DNA of 64,000 bases from Escallonia rubra (Eukaryota > Streptophyta > Magnoliopsida > Escalloniales > Escalloniaceae). Numbering within the stretch: position 1 is the first letter of the stretch; every line of letters begins with the position of its first letter. Positions 36,289 to 48,550 of the stretch are shown piece after piece. Made by a program: the position numbers and the translations under genes. The stretch covers positions 1 to 64,000 of the forward strand of contig JAVXUO010000144.1 in NCBI GenBank assembly GCA_033065855.1. The letters run 5' to 3'. The notes beneath the pieces are model-generated. The model was not told where the DNA came from and did not search any database. It was given only the letters and a program-made list of their open reading frames with translations.

Positions 36289-36296
36289 TATTTATA
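36289..36296 (-). promoter_or_regulatory. Probable TATA box of the dioxygenase gene
   Basis: GATATAAATATC on the minus strand lies about 80 bp upstream of the ATG at 36210, with no better candidate between. A (CT)-rich tract at 36210-36255 would lie in the 5' leader. Confidence 0.55.
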
Positions 36297-36299
36297 TCC

Positions 36300-37369
36300 A
36301 ACGAATTTACTATTAATTTACATGATATCAACCAACTGGAATCTGATTGTGACGAGACAGCATCTTATGAATGTCAGAGGCTTGTGAATACTACAACTTC
36401 ATTAACAGTGTCTTATGTTGGCGTTTGACATTGTAAACTTGGACAACCTTACTTGTATGACATCCATTGGGAGGAATAAGTAAACACTATCCCCGGAAGG
36501 GCAACTTCAAGTTAGTTGAAGCAAAAATGGAACAAAGATAATGGCTCTCGGTGGTGTGATCTTAGCAAATGCTAGAAAGAAACTGAAATTAGAAGTTACT
36601 AGTGTTTTTACAAGTTCAATGTCTTGCTTACTTTTGCCTGCAAGGATGATGGCATTTTTTGTTTCGTTTATTCTGTTCGATTGGGTGTGGGGTTGGGTTA
36701 GCAGGCATGACCACCCACTGTGGAGCAATCTCAAAATTGCCAAACTTGCGGTCATAAGCATGTACCATTTTTTGTAAGGATTCAAGTCATGCATCTACAA
36801 CTATGCTTATATGTGCAAATCATACATTTATGTGCAATTATCACATAAACCATGGTATATTTTTTATCAGTTCATTGTATTAGCTTCAAACTGAACCTTT
36901 AGAGAAGATAAAAAAAATGAGTAGTTTGGACCACTGATTCAAATACAAGTGAGAACCGTTTTGAGCAGAGAAAATGGCAAAAGATGGTCTTTTGCTGGTA
37001 AGACCACGGATTGCTGGGCTTTGTTTTACTCTGCGTAGGGAATCATTTGCTTGGCCTCCGATCCAAAGAGTTACTCTGCGTAGGGAATCTGTTCGTTGTG
37101 GAGTAAGGCCCCAGTGCTTTAATAACAAAGTAAACCAATCCATTTAATGGCTATAAATCAGAGAGCAGCTACCATCAAGCAGGTGCTGAACCATAAAATA
37201 AGATGGTTAAGTTTACAAGCACCGACTTCATGTCCTTTCTTACAATAGGTTAGGTACCCCAATGTAGTTTACCCAATTTACGAGTAAATCCAATACCAGA
37301 AAAATGGCATCAACTGACTCCCCACACCCTGAGATTCCATATACTTCGTTTGACCAAGTTAAAAAATTC
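36300..37369. other. Upstream region of the dioxygenase gene; no further gene seen
   Basis: Contains a short direct repeat (TTACTCTGCGTAGGGAATC near 37027 and 37071) and otherwise unique AT-rich DNA. Short frames here look like chance. Confidence 0.45.
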
Positions 37370-37495
37370 CCCCACGCGCATGCAGGCGAATCACTTGGGG
37401 CTTCCAACTGGATGCTTTTGCCGAAAAACTCAGCACGTCCTCGCTCCAGGCATGCAGCGAAGGTAATCAACAACCCATATATTTCGTTCATAAAC
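37370..37495 (-). pseudogene. Damaged copy of the RRP46-type last exon
   Basis: The minus strand matches the true last exon at 42185-42070. It keeps the coding phrases for DYLR, CLERGRA, and the end QxxAPSDSP, but in different frames. An extra 4 bp sits before the CLERGRA codons. An 18-bp deletion between two CTG triplets removes six codons after GRA, and the stop codon region is lost. It lies just left of copy B of the duplicated segment; the true exon lies about 1.1 kb right of that copy. Adjacent bases on the left also resemble the flank of the true exon. Confidence 0.8.
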
Positions 37496-37582
37496 CAGTC
37501 GGACACATGGACCTTCGAAAAGTCTCCAACCACAAGTAAGACGTTTCACCCGGCCAAGGAACTCAAGAGTACTTTCCTGGCT

Positions 37583-40500
37583 TCCTTGTCCATTTTATTG
37601 TGTCATAGGAACTGTAGAATTCCATCTAGTCTTGATTTGTCCTTTGTGGTTTTGATCTAAATTGTACGACGCATAACATCAATTTTCGTCCAGTGAGCAG
37701 GAAGGCCTGTTTTCTGGTGGGTTCCTGAATGAGAGAGGTTGCTTCCTTCTTGGGATTCTTTGAAGATCCAATAAGCGGCGGACTCCACAGAGAAAAGATG
37801 ATAATAAGAAAGACGAGGATTGAAAATACATAAATGGTTGCAAATGGAAGGCGGGATCTTCATAAATTTTGATAAAAATTTGAACTTCAAAATTTGGGTT
37901 TCAGTAAGTTGACCATGGTTAAGATTTGCAAGTTGGATACTGTCCACCAACCGATCATCTTATTTAGTTGGCAAATTTTCAATGATAGTTTGATACTACC
38001 TAAGCTGATGATATGGTGTTAGACAACCACTGAATATTTTCTTGATATTGATAGTGATTGCAGTTACACGTGGTACACAAAAAATAGTATGACTGCAAGA
38101 AATATATGTTGACTTAAGGCTCGCATGAGAACACTACACCCAGCCATTGATCTGGGTAACAAAAATCGCTTTTCTTAAATCACATTGGAACCTTTAACGT
38201 CAGTTAAAAGATGTATTACCCAACATCGCCAGTTTTGGTCACATCTTAGCAGTATAATTATTGGTGTTTGGGTGTACAGTTTTCAGTCTTCGAGACGGGT
38301 TACAACGTGATTTCTTTAATATGTAATTCATCGCCATCATGTATGAATTAGTGTGCAAACTGGATCTAGTGAATCGTCTCGTGTGATACAATGAAGCTCA
38401 ACTTTTGTTTTAGGTTGATTGTGTGAAACTGATACAACTCAAACATAAATTCCCGATTATTGGATCTAGTGAATCGTCTTTTGTGTAAACTGGATCTAGT
38501 GAATCGTCTCGTGTGATACAATGAAGCTCAACTTTTGTTTTAGGTTGATTGTGTGAAACTGATACAACTCAAACACAAATTCCCGACTATTGGAGACACC
38601 CGGCATTCCAAATTAAAGTGGGTCAACTACGGTTTACTGGATTAGTAACTAATGCATGCCACCTTCATCTTTAAAATTATGACACATGAAACCCTTGAGA
38701 TAACGGCTTGCCTATTGTTGGCTCTACTGTATGACATAAAAAAAATTATATTTTATATATATATTTTTTTAAGTGAAGAGTATAAATATATACCAAAAAC
38801 ACAGAGAGATTTACAAAACATGCTCAGATAGTCAAGTAAAGACATAAGAATGACATCTCCTCCTATAGGAATTGCAATAAAAAGTCTACAACAACAATAA
38901 CGAAAATAAGAAACAAACTATAAAAAATACATAAAAAACCTACAACTAATAAGACTAATTTTTTTTGTAGGTGCACAATAAAAAAAGTAGAACCAGCTAA
39001 AACAGGATTAAACTAACTAAAACAAGATAACTATAGCCTAGAACATGATAAAACTAAATAAAAACAACCAATCATAAGACACCAACAATCTGCCAGCCAC
39101 AAGCCCGAACGCCAGACCCGTGTCCCGGCTGCTGCTATGAATCCTCAATCTCGTGAACCATTTCAGCGCCAGAAACCCACCTTCTCCCCCCATCATTCTG
39201 CTACCGGTCCCTAGGAAACACCACAACCAAACCAAACCAAACGAGCGCCCCTCAAACCCATCGAATTCACCATAGCTAAACCTTCGGGTAGCCCCTCACA
39301 ACCACCAACGACCATCGTGGCTCAACAAAACACTAACTGAAACATGCTGAGACAGCAACGGAATCCCGAGCCCCTCACGAACTGCTTCAATTGGAAAAAA
39401 CCAACTATAAACCCTCATTACAACCAAGACCTTTACCACTGGAATCATCGGTCGAAGCTACCTAGACTTATTAGCAGCCAAAACCAACTGAAATCAAGCA
39501 AAGAACAAACATCGCAGAAACCACACTACCTTCAAACAAAACCAAACCAACTTCTCTAGATGAAGGGGGAAGGAGGATCGACAAGGGGGAAAGGGGGGAA
39601 TAAGCCTTAGAAGGAAGAACCTTGACCTAGACTCCCTTCCTTCTCCAACCCGTGGCAGTGGATACACACAAACACCATCTGCCAATTCAACCAACACCGA
39701 TAATCCACCACTAGCCGATCATGGAAACAACGCAGGAACCCGATAGCTTAAACCCCACACCAACCAATCTCTGGCTCCGGAAAGGATGATTGAGCTAACC
39801 ATCTGCGGCAGATTGTCCAGCTCACCTCAACCACCCAGATCCCAAACGAGCCCTAACTAAACAAAGAGCTAAGCTACCACATCACCACTCGCCAAGAAAT
39901 CTGGCTGTGGTGACGGAATCGGGATTAGGAGAGAGAGTGTTTTGGAGAGGAGGTGTTTCAGTTTTTTCGCCTCTCACAGAGGCTGCCTAGTTACATAAAA
40001 TCCTCTATATTTGTGAATTGCTCATCTTTTGTGTATCTGAAAGATTATGTTCACATCAGATTAAGTTTAGCTCTTAAGTCAGACCCAACATGTATTTACT
40101 CAAAAATACTGATGAGATAAGGTCAATAAAGGTAGCATTGCCTATTATATCATTGTTTGGACGTTATAATGCTTGATTCATGATCAAGCATTTTAACTAT
40201 TACAATGGACCTTACACCTTAATCAAATAAAATGTCTTTTAGGTAACATCTATATCTACTTATCTCGCTCCAAAAAGAGTTATAAGACCCATGAAAGGGA
40301 AAAAAAATGTAATTAGTATTTGAGTTTAACTAGAGGGACAGAGGATCATGTGCCAAAAATTCCACCAAACAAGTTCATCCATTGACTTTATATGTGAATA
40401 ACTCGGAAAGGTATACTTTATAGGCTTACAAAACTTAAAGAAATGATGCAAGTCTACATAGAATAAATACACCTTAAATAATATAAGTACATAATTCAGC

Positions 40501-40924
40501 CACCTAAAACACTTGATTAGAATGGCCACAATGATAATACATTGATCGCGCAATAAATCGCCTCTTAGGTGTGTTTGAGCATGAACACCAAACCCAAAGA
40601 CATGTACGTGAAACATGTTGTCTATATGGGGAAAAAAACCTTTAATACTTTTGCTTACGACCTTCAACAAGCAAGTGAAGGATAGGAGAAAGATAATGAG
40701 AAAGGGAAAGCAAGTTAACGTAATCGTGACAAATGCATATGGTTGTTGTCTTTGTATGTCTCACTGTAGCCAGAAATACCATATATTTGCATGATAACAT
40801 GTTATTAATATGGTTATTGTCTTATATTCCATTCTTATAGTTGACAGGATTCTATGAAGATTGAAGACCATTTCAAGATTTTATTTTCTCTTGGTTACAA
40901 TTATATCCGTCAGACATGAAACAT
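37583..40924. repeat. Segmental duplication, copy B
   Basis: A direct copy of 22272-26347, separated from it by about 15.3 kb start to start. It lacks the PIF-like MITE and about 440 bp present in copy A, and has its own changes, including a 130-bp internal tandem duplication and an inserted GAACCATTTCAGCGCCAG-type stretch near 39155-39225. No complete gene recognised inside. Confidence 0.88.
38357..38600. repeat. Internal 130-bp tandem duplication in copy B
   Basis: AAACTGGATCTAGTGAATCG begins near 38357 and 38487, with a partial third TGGATCTAGTGAATCGTC at 38461. Copy A has this stretch once (near 23050). Confidence 0.8.
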
Positions 40925-42069
40925 ACTTCCACTGTGCTTGCACCATTTTAGACTGCTATCAAATAAACATGTGCTTTTGCTTTTGCATTAACTCATCTCA
41001 ACCAACTTCTAAAGGTATGTGTGTGATCATATGCTTGTGGCGAGACACGGGTCTGACCAACAGAAAACTACTAGAGGATGTCGTTGACAAAATTTCAGTT
41101 ATTGCCTTATCCAGCTTAAATATATCCACATTCTAAGGTATGATTGTATGTGAAACATATTGACTATTATATAACCGTGTTACATCCCATTACTAACTAG
41201 TAACTACTACGTTATAGGAGAGAATGCAATAATCAACATCGTTACATCCAGTATGGCAAATGGTAGCTAAGCGCAAAAAAGCGGAAAAGATTGAGAAACG
41301 GTATAATGATTGCGTATATTCTTTTAATGGTCATCAATTATTTATAAATTCTTTCCTAACATAATTATATGCTGACGATTTTTTATGTTAAGAAACAAGT
41401 GAATGAAGCAAAAGTGATGACCGTGGGTGACATTATTTACAAGCGCACATTTCTTGAACAGGCAAATGACAATATCTAAGTACACAAATAAATCACAATT
41501 CTTGTAAGTTTGTTTACAGCATTCCTTATACTGCTTTGAAGTAGTAAACAGTGAAGTTAAAAACAAAAGCCAATTAGCTGACGATAAAACCACTGTAGAC
41601 CATATTACATGTAGAAGTATAGATAGTGTGTGTGTGTGTGTGTGTGTTCATTAAAATTTACTCCAAACCACAACCATTGGAAAATAGCATCTTCGAATGT
41701 CCAAAGCTTATGAAAAAATAAACTTGTAATTAGGCCTGTGTTTTACATTTCTAATCTAATGATAACCTCTGAGAGGGCACCTGGCTAACATTTTCCCGAA
41801 AAGGGCCTCAAGTTGACTGGAAAAGTCTTGGCTTTTGGGGGATGGGTTCTTGCAAAAATTGCTCGTAATACAAGAAACTGGAAGATTAAAACTACTATCT
41901 CAATCTCTCTACTAACATAAATGGAGTTGCTAGTTCTAGCCATGGGTTTCAAACACAGCAAGAAATATGGTACAACCTAATAACTACATGGGACGATTAC
42001 TTCGGGATATCCCTTCGATTCATATTGTCATGCATTCGTTCTACCACGTCATTTGACGAAGTTTAAGAT
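40925..42069. other. 3' flank of the RRP46-type gene
   Basis: AT-rich DNA with a (TG)n run at 41625-41647. A 91-codon plus-strand frame (40861-41136) shows no recognisable domain and I do not call it. Confidence 0.5.
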
Positions 42070-43049
42070 TCACCCAGCAGTAGGTGAGTCACTTGGCGCT
42101 TGCACCTGCATGCTTCTTCTGAGAAACTCAGACAACTTGGCACTGACAGCACGTCCTCGTTCCAGGCATCGAAGGTAATCCTCAACTGATACATTTCACC
42201 CATAAACCATATTAGACTCTTAAGAAGATATATGTCCAAACACGATTCCATGATGTCCACAAGTGGCCTCGTCTGTTTTGGAACATTAAAGAAACAGCAC
42301 AGTAGAGTAGGGAGAGTCGAACATGAGGTCCAACTCTAACAGCCATTTATTTACTATTAAATGGCATGCATATATATTCACACACGCAAATGTATGCGTG
42401 TGTGTGTGTAGAGAGAGAGAGAGAGAAGGACGTGATCCATTGACCTCGTTGACAACTTAATAAATTACCAACGCGATCTAGCCGTCCATCCATGGTAGCC
42501 GGAGGGACCAGATCTAACTTTAAAAAAAATCGTCCGCTACATTATCTAGCTGACAGTGGTTTTGACCAAAATGCCTCAAACGTATTTAATGAGTCGGATG
42601 GATTCACAGGCAAACGGGGGGCGGGGACAATATTGTAAATGTCACTGTCCACTATATAATGTGGCGGACGGCAAAGTTTACTTAAAAAAATTAGATCTAA
42701 AACTAATCTATTGCTCGCACAGGCAACTTAAGGTAAGTTACCAGCACTATCCATCTGTATTTTTTATATGTAAACTTCGTCGTCCGCCACATAATATAGC
42801 GGACGGTGAAATTTACAATACTGCCCCCCTCCTGGTTTGCCTGCAAATCCCTCTGACTTATTAAAAACTATCGAGGCATTTTGGTCAAAATCAATGTCCA
42901 CTCGATAATAAAGCGGCCGGTGGTTTATTTTATAAAAAGAAGTTAGATCTGGTCTGTCCATCCACCATGGATGGACGGCCAGATCACGCTGACAACTTAA
43001 ATCTGAGCTAGCAACTTATATAGACACACACACATATGGACACACACAG

Positions 43050-43080
<31 letters not shown>

Positions 43081-46000
43081 CATAACATATATACAATATA
43101 TAGAGATAAATCAATAGTGTAACAAAAAACCGTGAAATCTAGGAGGGGGGGTGGAAGACATTCCGCCTTTTTTCTCAAGTCTAGCTCACAAGCCATCATT
43201 TGGAAGCTTTTGTTGAACTTTATTTTATTGGTTTCATTTCATGAGCTACTTAATGTCATGCAATTTAAACTTACTACATCTCCTACTAGAAATACCGTTG
43301 GCGTGGTAGGACATGGTATTTTATCTGCTACAGTTTGCTTAGTTATATTGCTGCAAATTTAGGAAGCGGATGGACTTTAAATATGCCGCAGTTTAGGGCG
43401 GTTTTGGCAATTCGGCATCTCATTATTTAACCCTATGGTTCCTTGCACGACCACATATTAAAAACAATAAATTCACACACGCGCACGCGCGTCTATGTGT
43501 TATGTGTGTTAATATGTCTATATAATATATACACATAAAAATACATATATCTCTATATATGGGGAGCCCATCCCCACCCAGCTTGGGATGGGCTCCCTCA
43601 TCGAGGCCAAGTGGATGGTCCAGATCACATATTTTAAAAACTAAACATAAGTGGGCGAGATAATTTGGCGCACCATTCATTTGCCAAACTGCCCCTCTGC
43701 AATTATTTACTCTCTCTCTCTCTCTCTCATGCTTCCTATTCCACTTACTCACTTACGGTCAGAAACAAATCCCTCTCTCCCTTTCTCTCCTCTCCCACCC
43801 TTTCACTTTGCCACCGCCACCACCAAGACCCGTCACTATCACAGCCCTGACCACTACCGTAGAGGCCTGCCATTGCCACACCACAGTCATAGCCATCGCA
43901 GAGATCCACCACTGTAAAGCCACAGCAAGACCCGTCCCTGCCATAGCCACCACCAATCTCCCCCCCATACACCACCATTGTGCCCTTCACCTAGACCCAC
44001 AACCTTTGCCCACCACCAATATCATTCCCCTCCTGTTCTTAAACCAGCTTCATTATTTAAAGACCATGGCTTAAAAAACTTCAGATCAAGGCTACCAGTG
44101 ACAAGCCGGCGTCCTTAGGGAGGTTACGGTCAATTCAATGGCGTTCAATGAGCTACAATGACCGTGGTTTGTGATGGTTGAATGAATGGGGATTAGAATT
44201 CTGGATTTTTGGATATAAATCGGTGGGGGTTGGATTGGTGGTTGGATCGGTGTTGTGTATTATGTGTTTATTGGTGCTGACGTGCGTACGATGTGGGTTT
44301 GTTGGTGCCTGATATTAGGATCAATGATGTTGCGGGTGTAGGTAGCATAGTGATGGAGGTTTGGGCATGGTGGCAATTGTTCGGGTGGCGGTTTTGGCTT
44401 TGGGTTTCATAGAGCGGACTAAAGATAGTGAGCTTGTTGGTGCTTGGTGGAAGAGTGGTGCTCATTGATGGGGATTTGTTGGTGACAGCGAAAGGGTGGA
44501 GGTTTGAGTATGGTGGTGGTGGTCTGGGTGACAGTCTGGATTTCATAGTGGAGGACCTAGGTAGTGGGTTCGTAGGTTCTAACTAGGAAGGGTTTGCTAG
44601 TGACAGCATAGTGGTAACAGTTTTGCAATGATGGTGGCGGCGTTTCTAGGTTTCATGGTGGTGGATGTTGTGGTGGTTGTGGTGCACGGACGCGGTGGTA
44701 AGCGGTGATGGTGTTGCGGCAGTGGCTGTAAGTGGTGATCGTTGGTTGCAACTCACGTATGTTCACTATCTTTGACCCATCCCTTCTACGATCAATCAAC
44801 CCTATGAAGAACTGTCCTAAATCCATGATGGGTTCTTTTGTATAGATAGCATGACAATTCTCATTTTTTCCTCAAAAGCTAGTGCGCCAAAACAATGTGG
44901 AGTACCATCTTCAATTCAAAATTTGCCATGTTGGTACTTTGGGAATTTTACACATTGCGCCAAATAATCTGGCGCACTACTTTTTGCTTTTTCTATAAAA
45001 GTGATATGGAATCGTCCACGCGGCCTGGGTGGATAGCCCCAAGTGGGTTGGATGAGGGAGCCCTTCCCGAGGGGGTTGGGCTCTATATATAGACAAATAT
45101 ATATGGTATATACACATAAACATATATGTATATCATATATACATGATATACATATACATATACATATATTTATATATATATATATATATATGTGAACTAA
45201 TCCTTACCTACAGGTGGAGAAGTCCTTATTTCTCTAACACACATCTGGCCGTCCACGTCACGCAATGGACGTTTAAAATGCTTATTTTGCTCTATATATG
45301 TATATATACACAAATTTTTGCTTAACCACCCCAGACGGGCGGGGCGGTTAGCAATTTTTCCAAGATTGACCTTTAATCCAATATTCATGTGGAAGACTGC
45401 ATCTCATTCTCCATCTCTCATTTATGTGCTCTCTCTCTCTCCCTCACACCACTGCCCAACGATGGACGGACGACGACGGCCATGCACGAACACTGCCATC
45501 GACGCCACCGCCAACCCCAATGATGACACACACGTTGCCGCCACCGTCCTTGGCCAAAGCCGCAGCCATCGCATCCAGCCTTAGCCCAAGCTGTTGCCGC
45601 AGCTATCGTCCTTTGCACAAGCGGCCACCACCCATCTAGCCTCTGCCCAAGTTGTCGCCGCCACCATCCTTCACCCAAGCCACTGTCACCACCAACCTTC
45701 TCTGAAGATGTGGTTTTAATTTTATTTTTTTTCCCCCAAAATCAATTGTGGGGGAACCAATGGCTTAGCATCATAATGCTTTTCATTCTTAATTGTTGAG
45801 ATCCAATAGGTTGGCAAGCTGCGCTGTCCCATTTTTTGTCACATTGTTCAATATATTTTCATCTTTTTTTTTTTTTTTTGCCATTGGTGTAATTGACATG
45901 GTAAATGGATTTTGTGTGACAGATTATTTTTCTACATACTTCGTGCATAGTTTTAAAGATGTTTGATTGAGTTTCAATGGACTGAGTTTGAGTTTAATGG

Positions 46001-47240
46001 ACAAGCTTGATTTGGTGTTGGATTTGAGTTTGAGTTTGAGTTTGAGATCAATGGAGTGTAATTGACATGGTAACAGACCAAACAAAAGAAGAAAAGAAAT
46101 GAAGTAAGGGGCAACATTGTCACAGGAACTAACCGCTCCTCTTTGGAGCGATTAGCTGAGAGGAGCCTTAAAACAAATCTCAATCGTTCATGATCATAAG
46201 TGGACGGCTGGATGGGAGTTGGAGAAATAGGGACTTCTCCACCGACGGAGAGGAATCAGCCCCTATATATATATACAGGAAGTAACCGCTCCTCTTGGGG
46301 GCGATTAGCTGAGAGGAGCCTTAAAACAAATCTCAATCGTTCATGATCATAAGTGGACGGCTGGATGGGAGTTGGAGAAATAGGGACTTCTCCACCGACG
46401 GAGAGGAATCAGCCCCTATATATATATATATATATATATGGCAACCTATCCCCTCCCAAAGTTTGGAAGGGCCCCATTTTCCAAATCCATTTTTTAGCTG
46501 TACACCGCGGTTAAGTGGACGGCTCTGGAGTATATTTTTAAGAAAACAAAAAGCACTGTTCACTTTTACTATGATGCCCTCTCATTTTTGTTTAGAAATC
46601 CAGACTGTCAGATCCTTGTGATATTCAACATGAAAAAAACTAAATGCGCCACCTAATGTGGCGCTCTGCACCTGACACATTTTTCTTAGTCTATCATCTT
46701 CAAGAGCACGTGGGAATGAGCCCTTCCCAAGTCCATGCCCATACTACTAACGATATCAAAAAGCCCATTTTGAACTGTGTGCCTCATCAGCGTCATCCAT
46801 TCCTTCGCCGACTTGTGCCCCTCCTGTACTCAATTTTGTCTTCCTTCAAAGAAAACATAGACTCTTGCTTTTTGAATTTTCCTTTTCCTTTTCTCATCTT
46901 GTTTTTATACTTTTTGGAGGGGAAGGCAGCATATTATATCAATAGTAAAGGAATGAAACTAACTGAACATAATGTAGCTAGGACTCGTCACGTTCCATCA
47001 AAGACCACACTGAACAAGGTTATCCCTTTTTGATGGTGAAGCAAGTCCAAGCACAACTAACTGTTTAGATTAGCACCACCAGCTCTCCCTCAACCTCCCT
47101 GTTATTAATTCTAGGCAACACAGGGGGAGGCATTAGTTTCTGAATAATGGGGATCTTTTGTTAATAAGATTCGGACAAGTTCGAATACCCAAAAAAGGTG
47201 TAGCCTTGGGTGAGGAGGGAAGCAAAAAATAACCACAAAA

Positions 47241-47272
<32 letters not shown>

Positions 47273-48519
47273 TTAACAAAGAGTATTCATCAAGAACACC
47301 GATTCTGCCCAAAAATTCTACACCCAAAAGAGAACTTCTCAATTTAAAAAGAAATCAGACCACATACTCAAAAGCACTGTTATAATCCCAACTACAAAAG
47401 AAACCGGTGAGAACTCGGACGCAATTGACACAACATTTTCGTTGATAAATGACTCGACGTTTTTAAGTGAAGAAAAAATCCTGTAGAGTGGTAAATAGAT
47501 TGTAACCCTGCTTCATATATTTCTGTGTCTCATTTTCTGAGTGTCTCAATAGTGGTGATTAAGTATTTCGGTTGAGTACCACACCTTCTTAGTTATCATA
47601 CAAACTTATAAATTTTGAGCAACTATTCAGAGCTTTACAAATCCTACCATTTCAGAAGGTGGCACAAGATGAACATGGAAGAGATTTAACAATGAGTTGG
47701 GAAATTACCTGGCATTACACCACGTGTAACAGATGTAATAATCCCATGTTCCACTGGCTCAATTTCAACCTGCAACGATCCTTTACGACGAACAGAGACA
47801 AGCGAGTTCGGGAAAACTAAGTACGCAAACGCCTTTGTTCTCTGCATTAAAAACCATGAGCTAATCAGAAGGAATTATGTAAGAACTACAACAGAAAACA
47901 TATGTACGATTTCCATCATGCTATAGATTAAAGATCACTTTTCCTCTTTAAAAATTCCAAGTGCATCTTGTGCAAGGTATTTATTTCGAGTGGGCCACAG
48001 AGAGTCGACTGAACCAAATTTCACCTGAACATGGTGATCTTGCTTCTTAGGCGAGCTTTTATTCAGGCTCGAGCTCGACTTAGCTTAGCTAATGAATGAC
48101 AAACTCAAGCTCTCGTTTGCTTAAATAAAGAAAAAAAGGAAGGGATAAATGCACTTTGGTCCCCTCTGTACTTTGGGCCACGAGCGATATGCCCCCCCCC
48201 CCCTTCCTATAAAAATTTGCACTAAACCTACATGTACTCCTTGAAACTGAGCACAATGGACCGTTTCCATCCAACTTAACACACGTTTTGGGCAGAAAAT
48301 GTTTGGCACCCTTGAAAGACCAAAATACCATTTTGGTCTTTAAAGGCCACACGAACACACCTACACATACGCACACCCTAACACACCCGCCGCCCCTCCC
48401 ACCCATCCGTATGTGTGTGGGGGCTGTGTGCATGTGCTGTGTGTACGTATGCAGTGATGGGGATAGGAGGTGTGGATGTGGGTTGTGGGTGGGAGGTGAT
48501 TTGGGGGATGGGTGTGTGT

Positions 48520-48550
<31 letters not shown>

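Noticed and set aside
37240-37533. 97-codon minus-strand frame as an independent gene
   Set aside because: Its only recognisable part is the damaged RRP46 last exon in a shifted frame.
22272-40924. Reading the two 3.3-4-kb copies as LTRs of a giant retrotransposon carrying the dioxygenase gene
   Set aside because: The ends are not TG/CA, no PBS or purine tract adjoins them, the copies differ by a large indel, and the DNA between contains a spliced host gene with introns plus remnants of other elements.
40861-41136. 91-codon frame right of copy B
   Set aside because: No domain, no splice-compatible neighbour, and its first part overlaps the duplicated non-coding segment.
42764-42961. Small protein frame inside the foldback element
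   Set aside because: The mirrored arm gives a similar frame in reverse; the sequence is palindromic transposon DNA.
43651-44546. Pro/His/Thr-rich frames in the 1.5-kb TIR element
   Set aside because: C/A-rich low-complexity DNA read in several phases; no transposase motif found.
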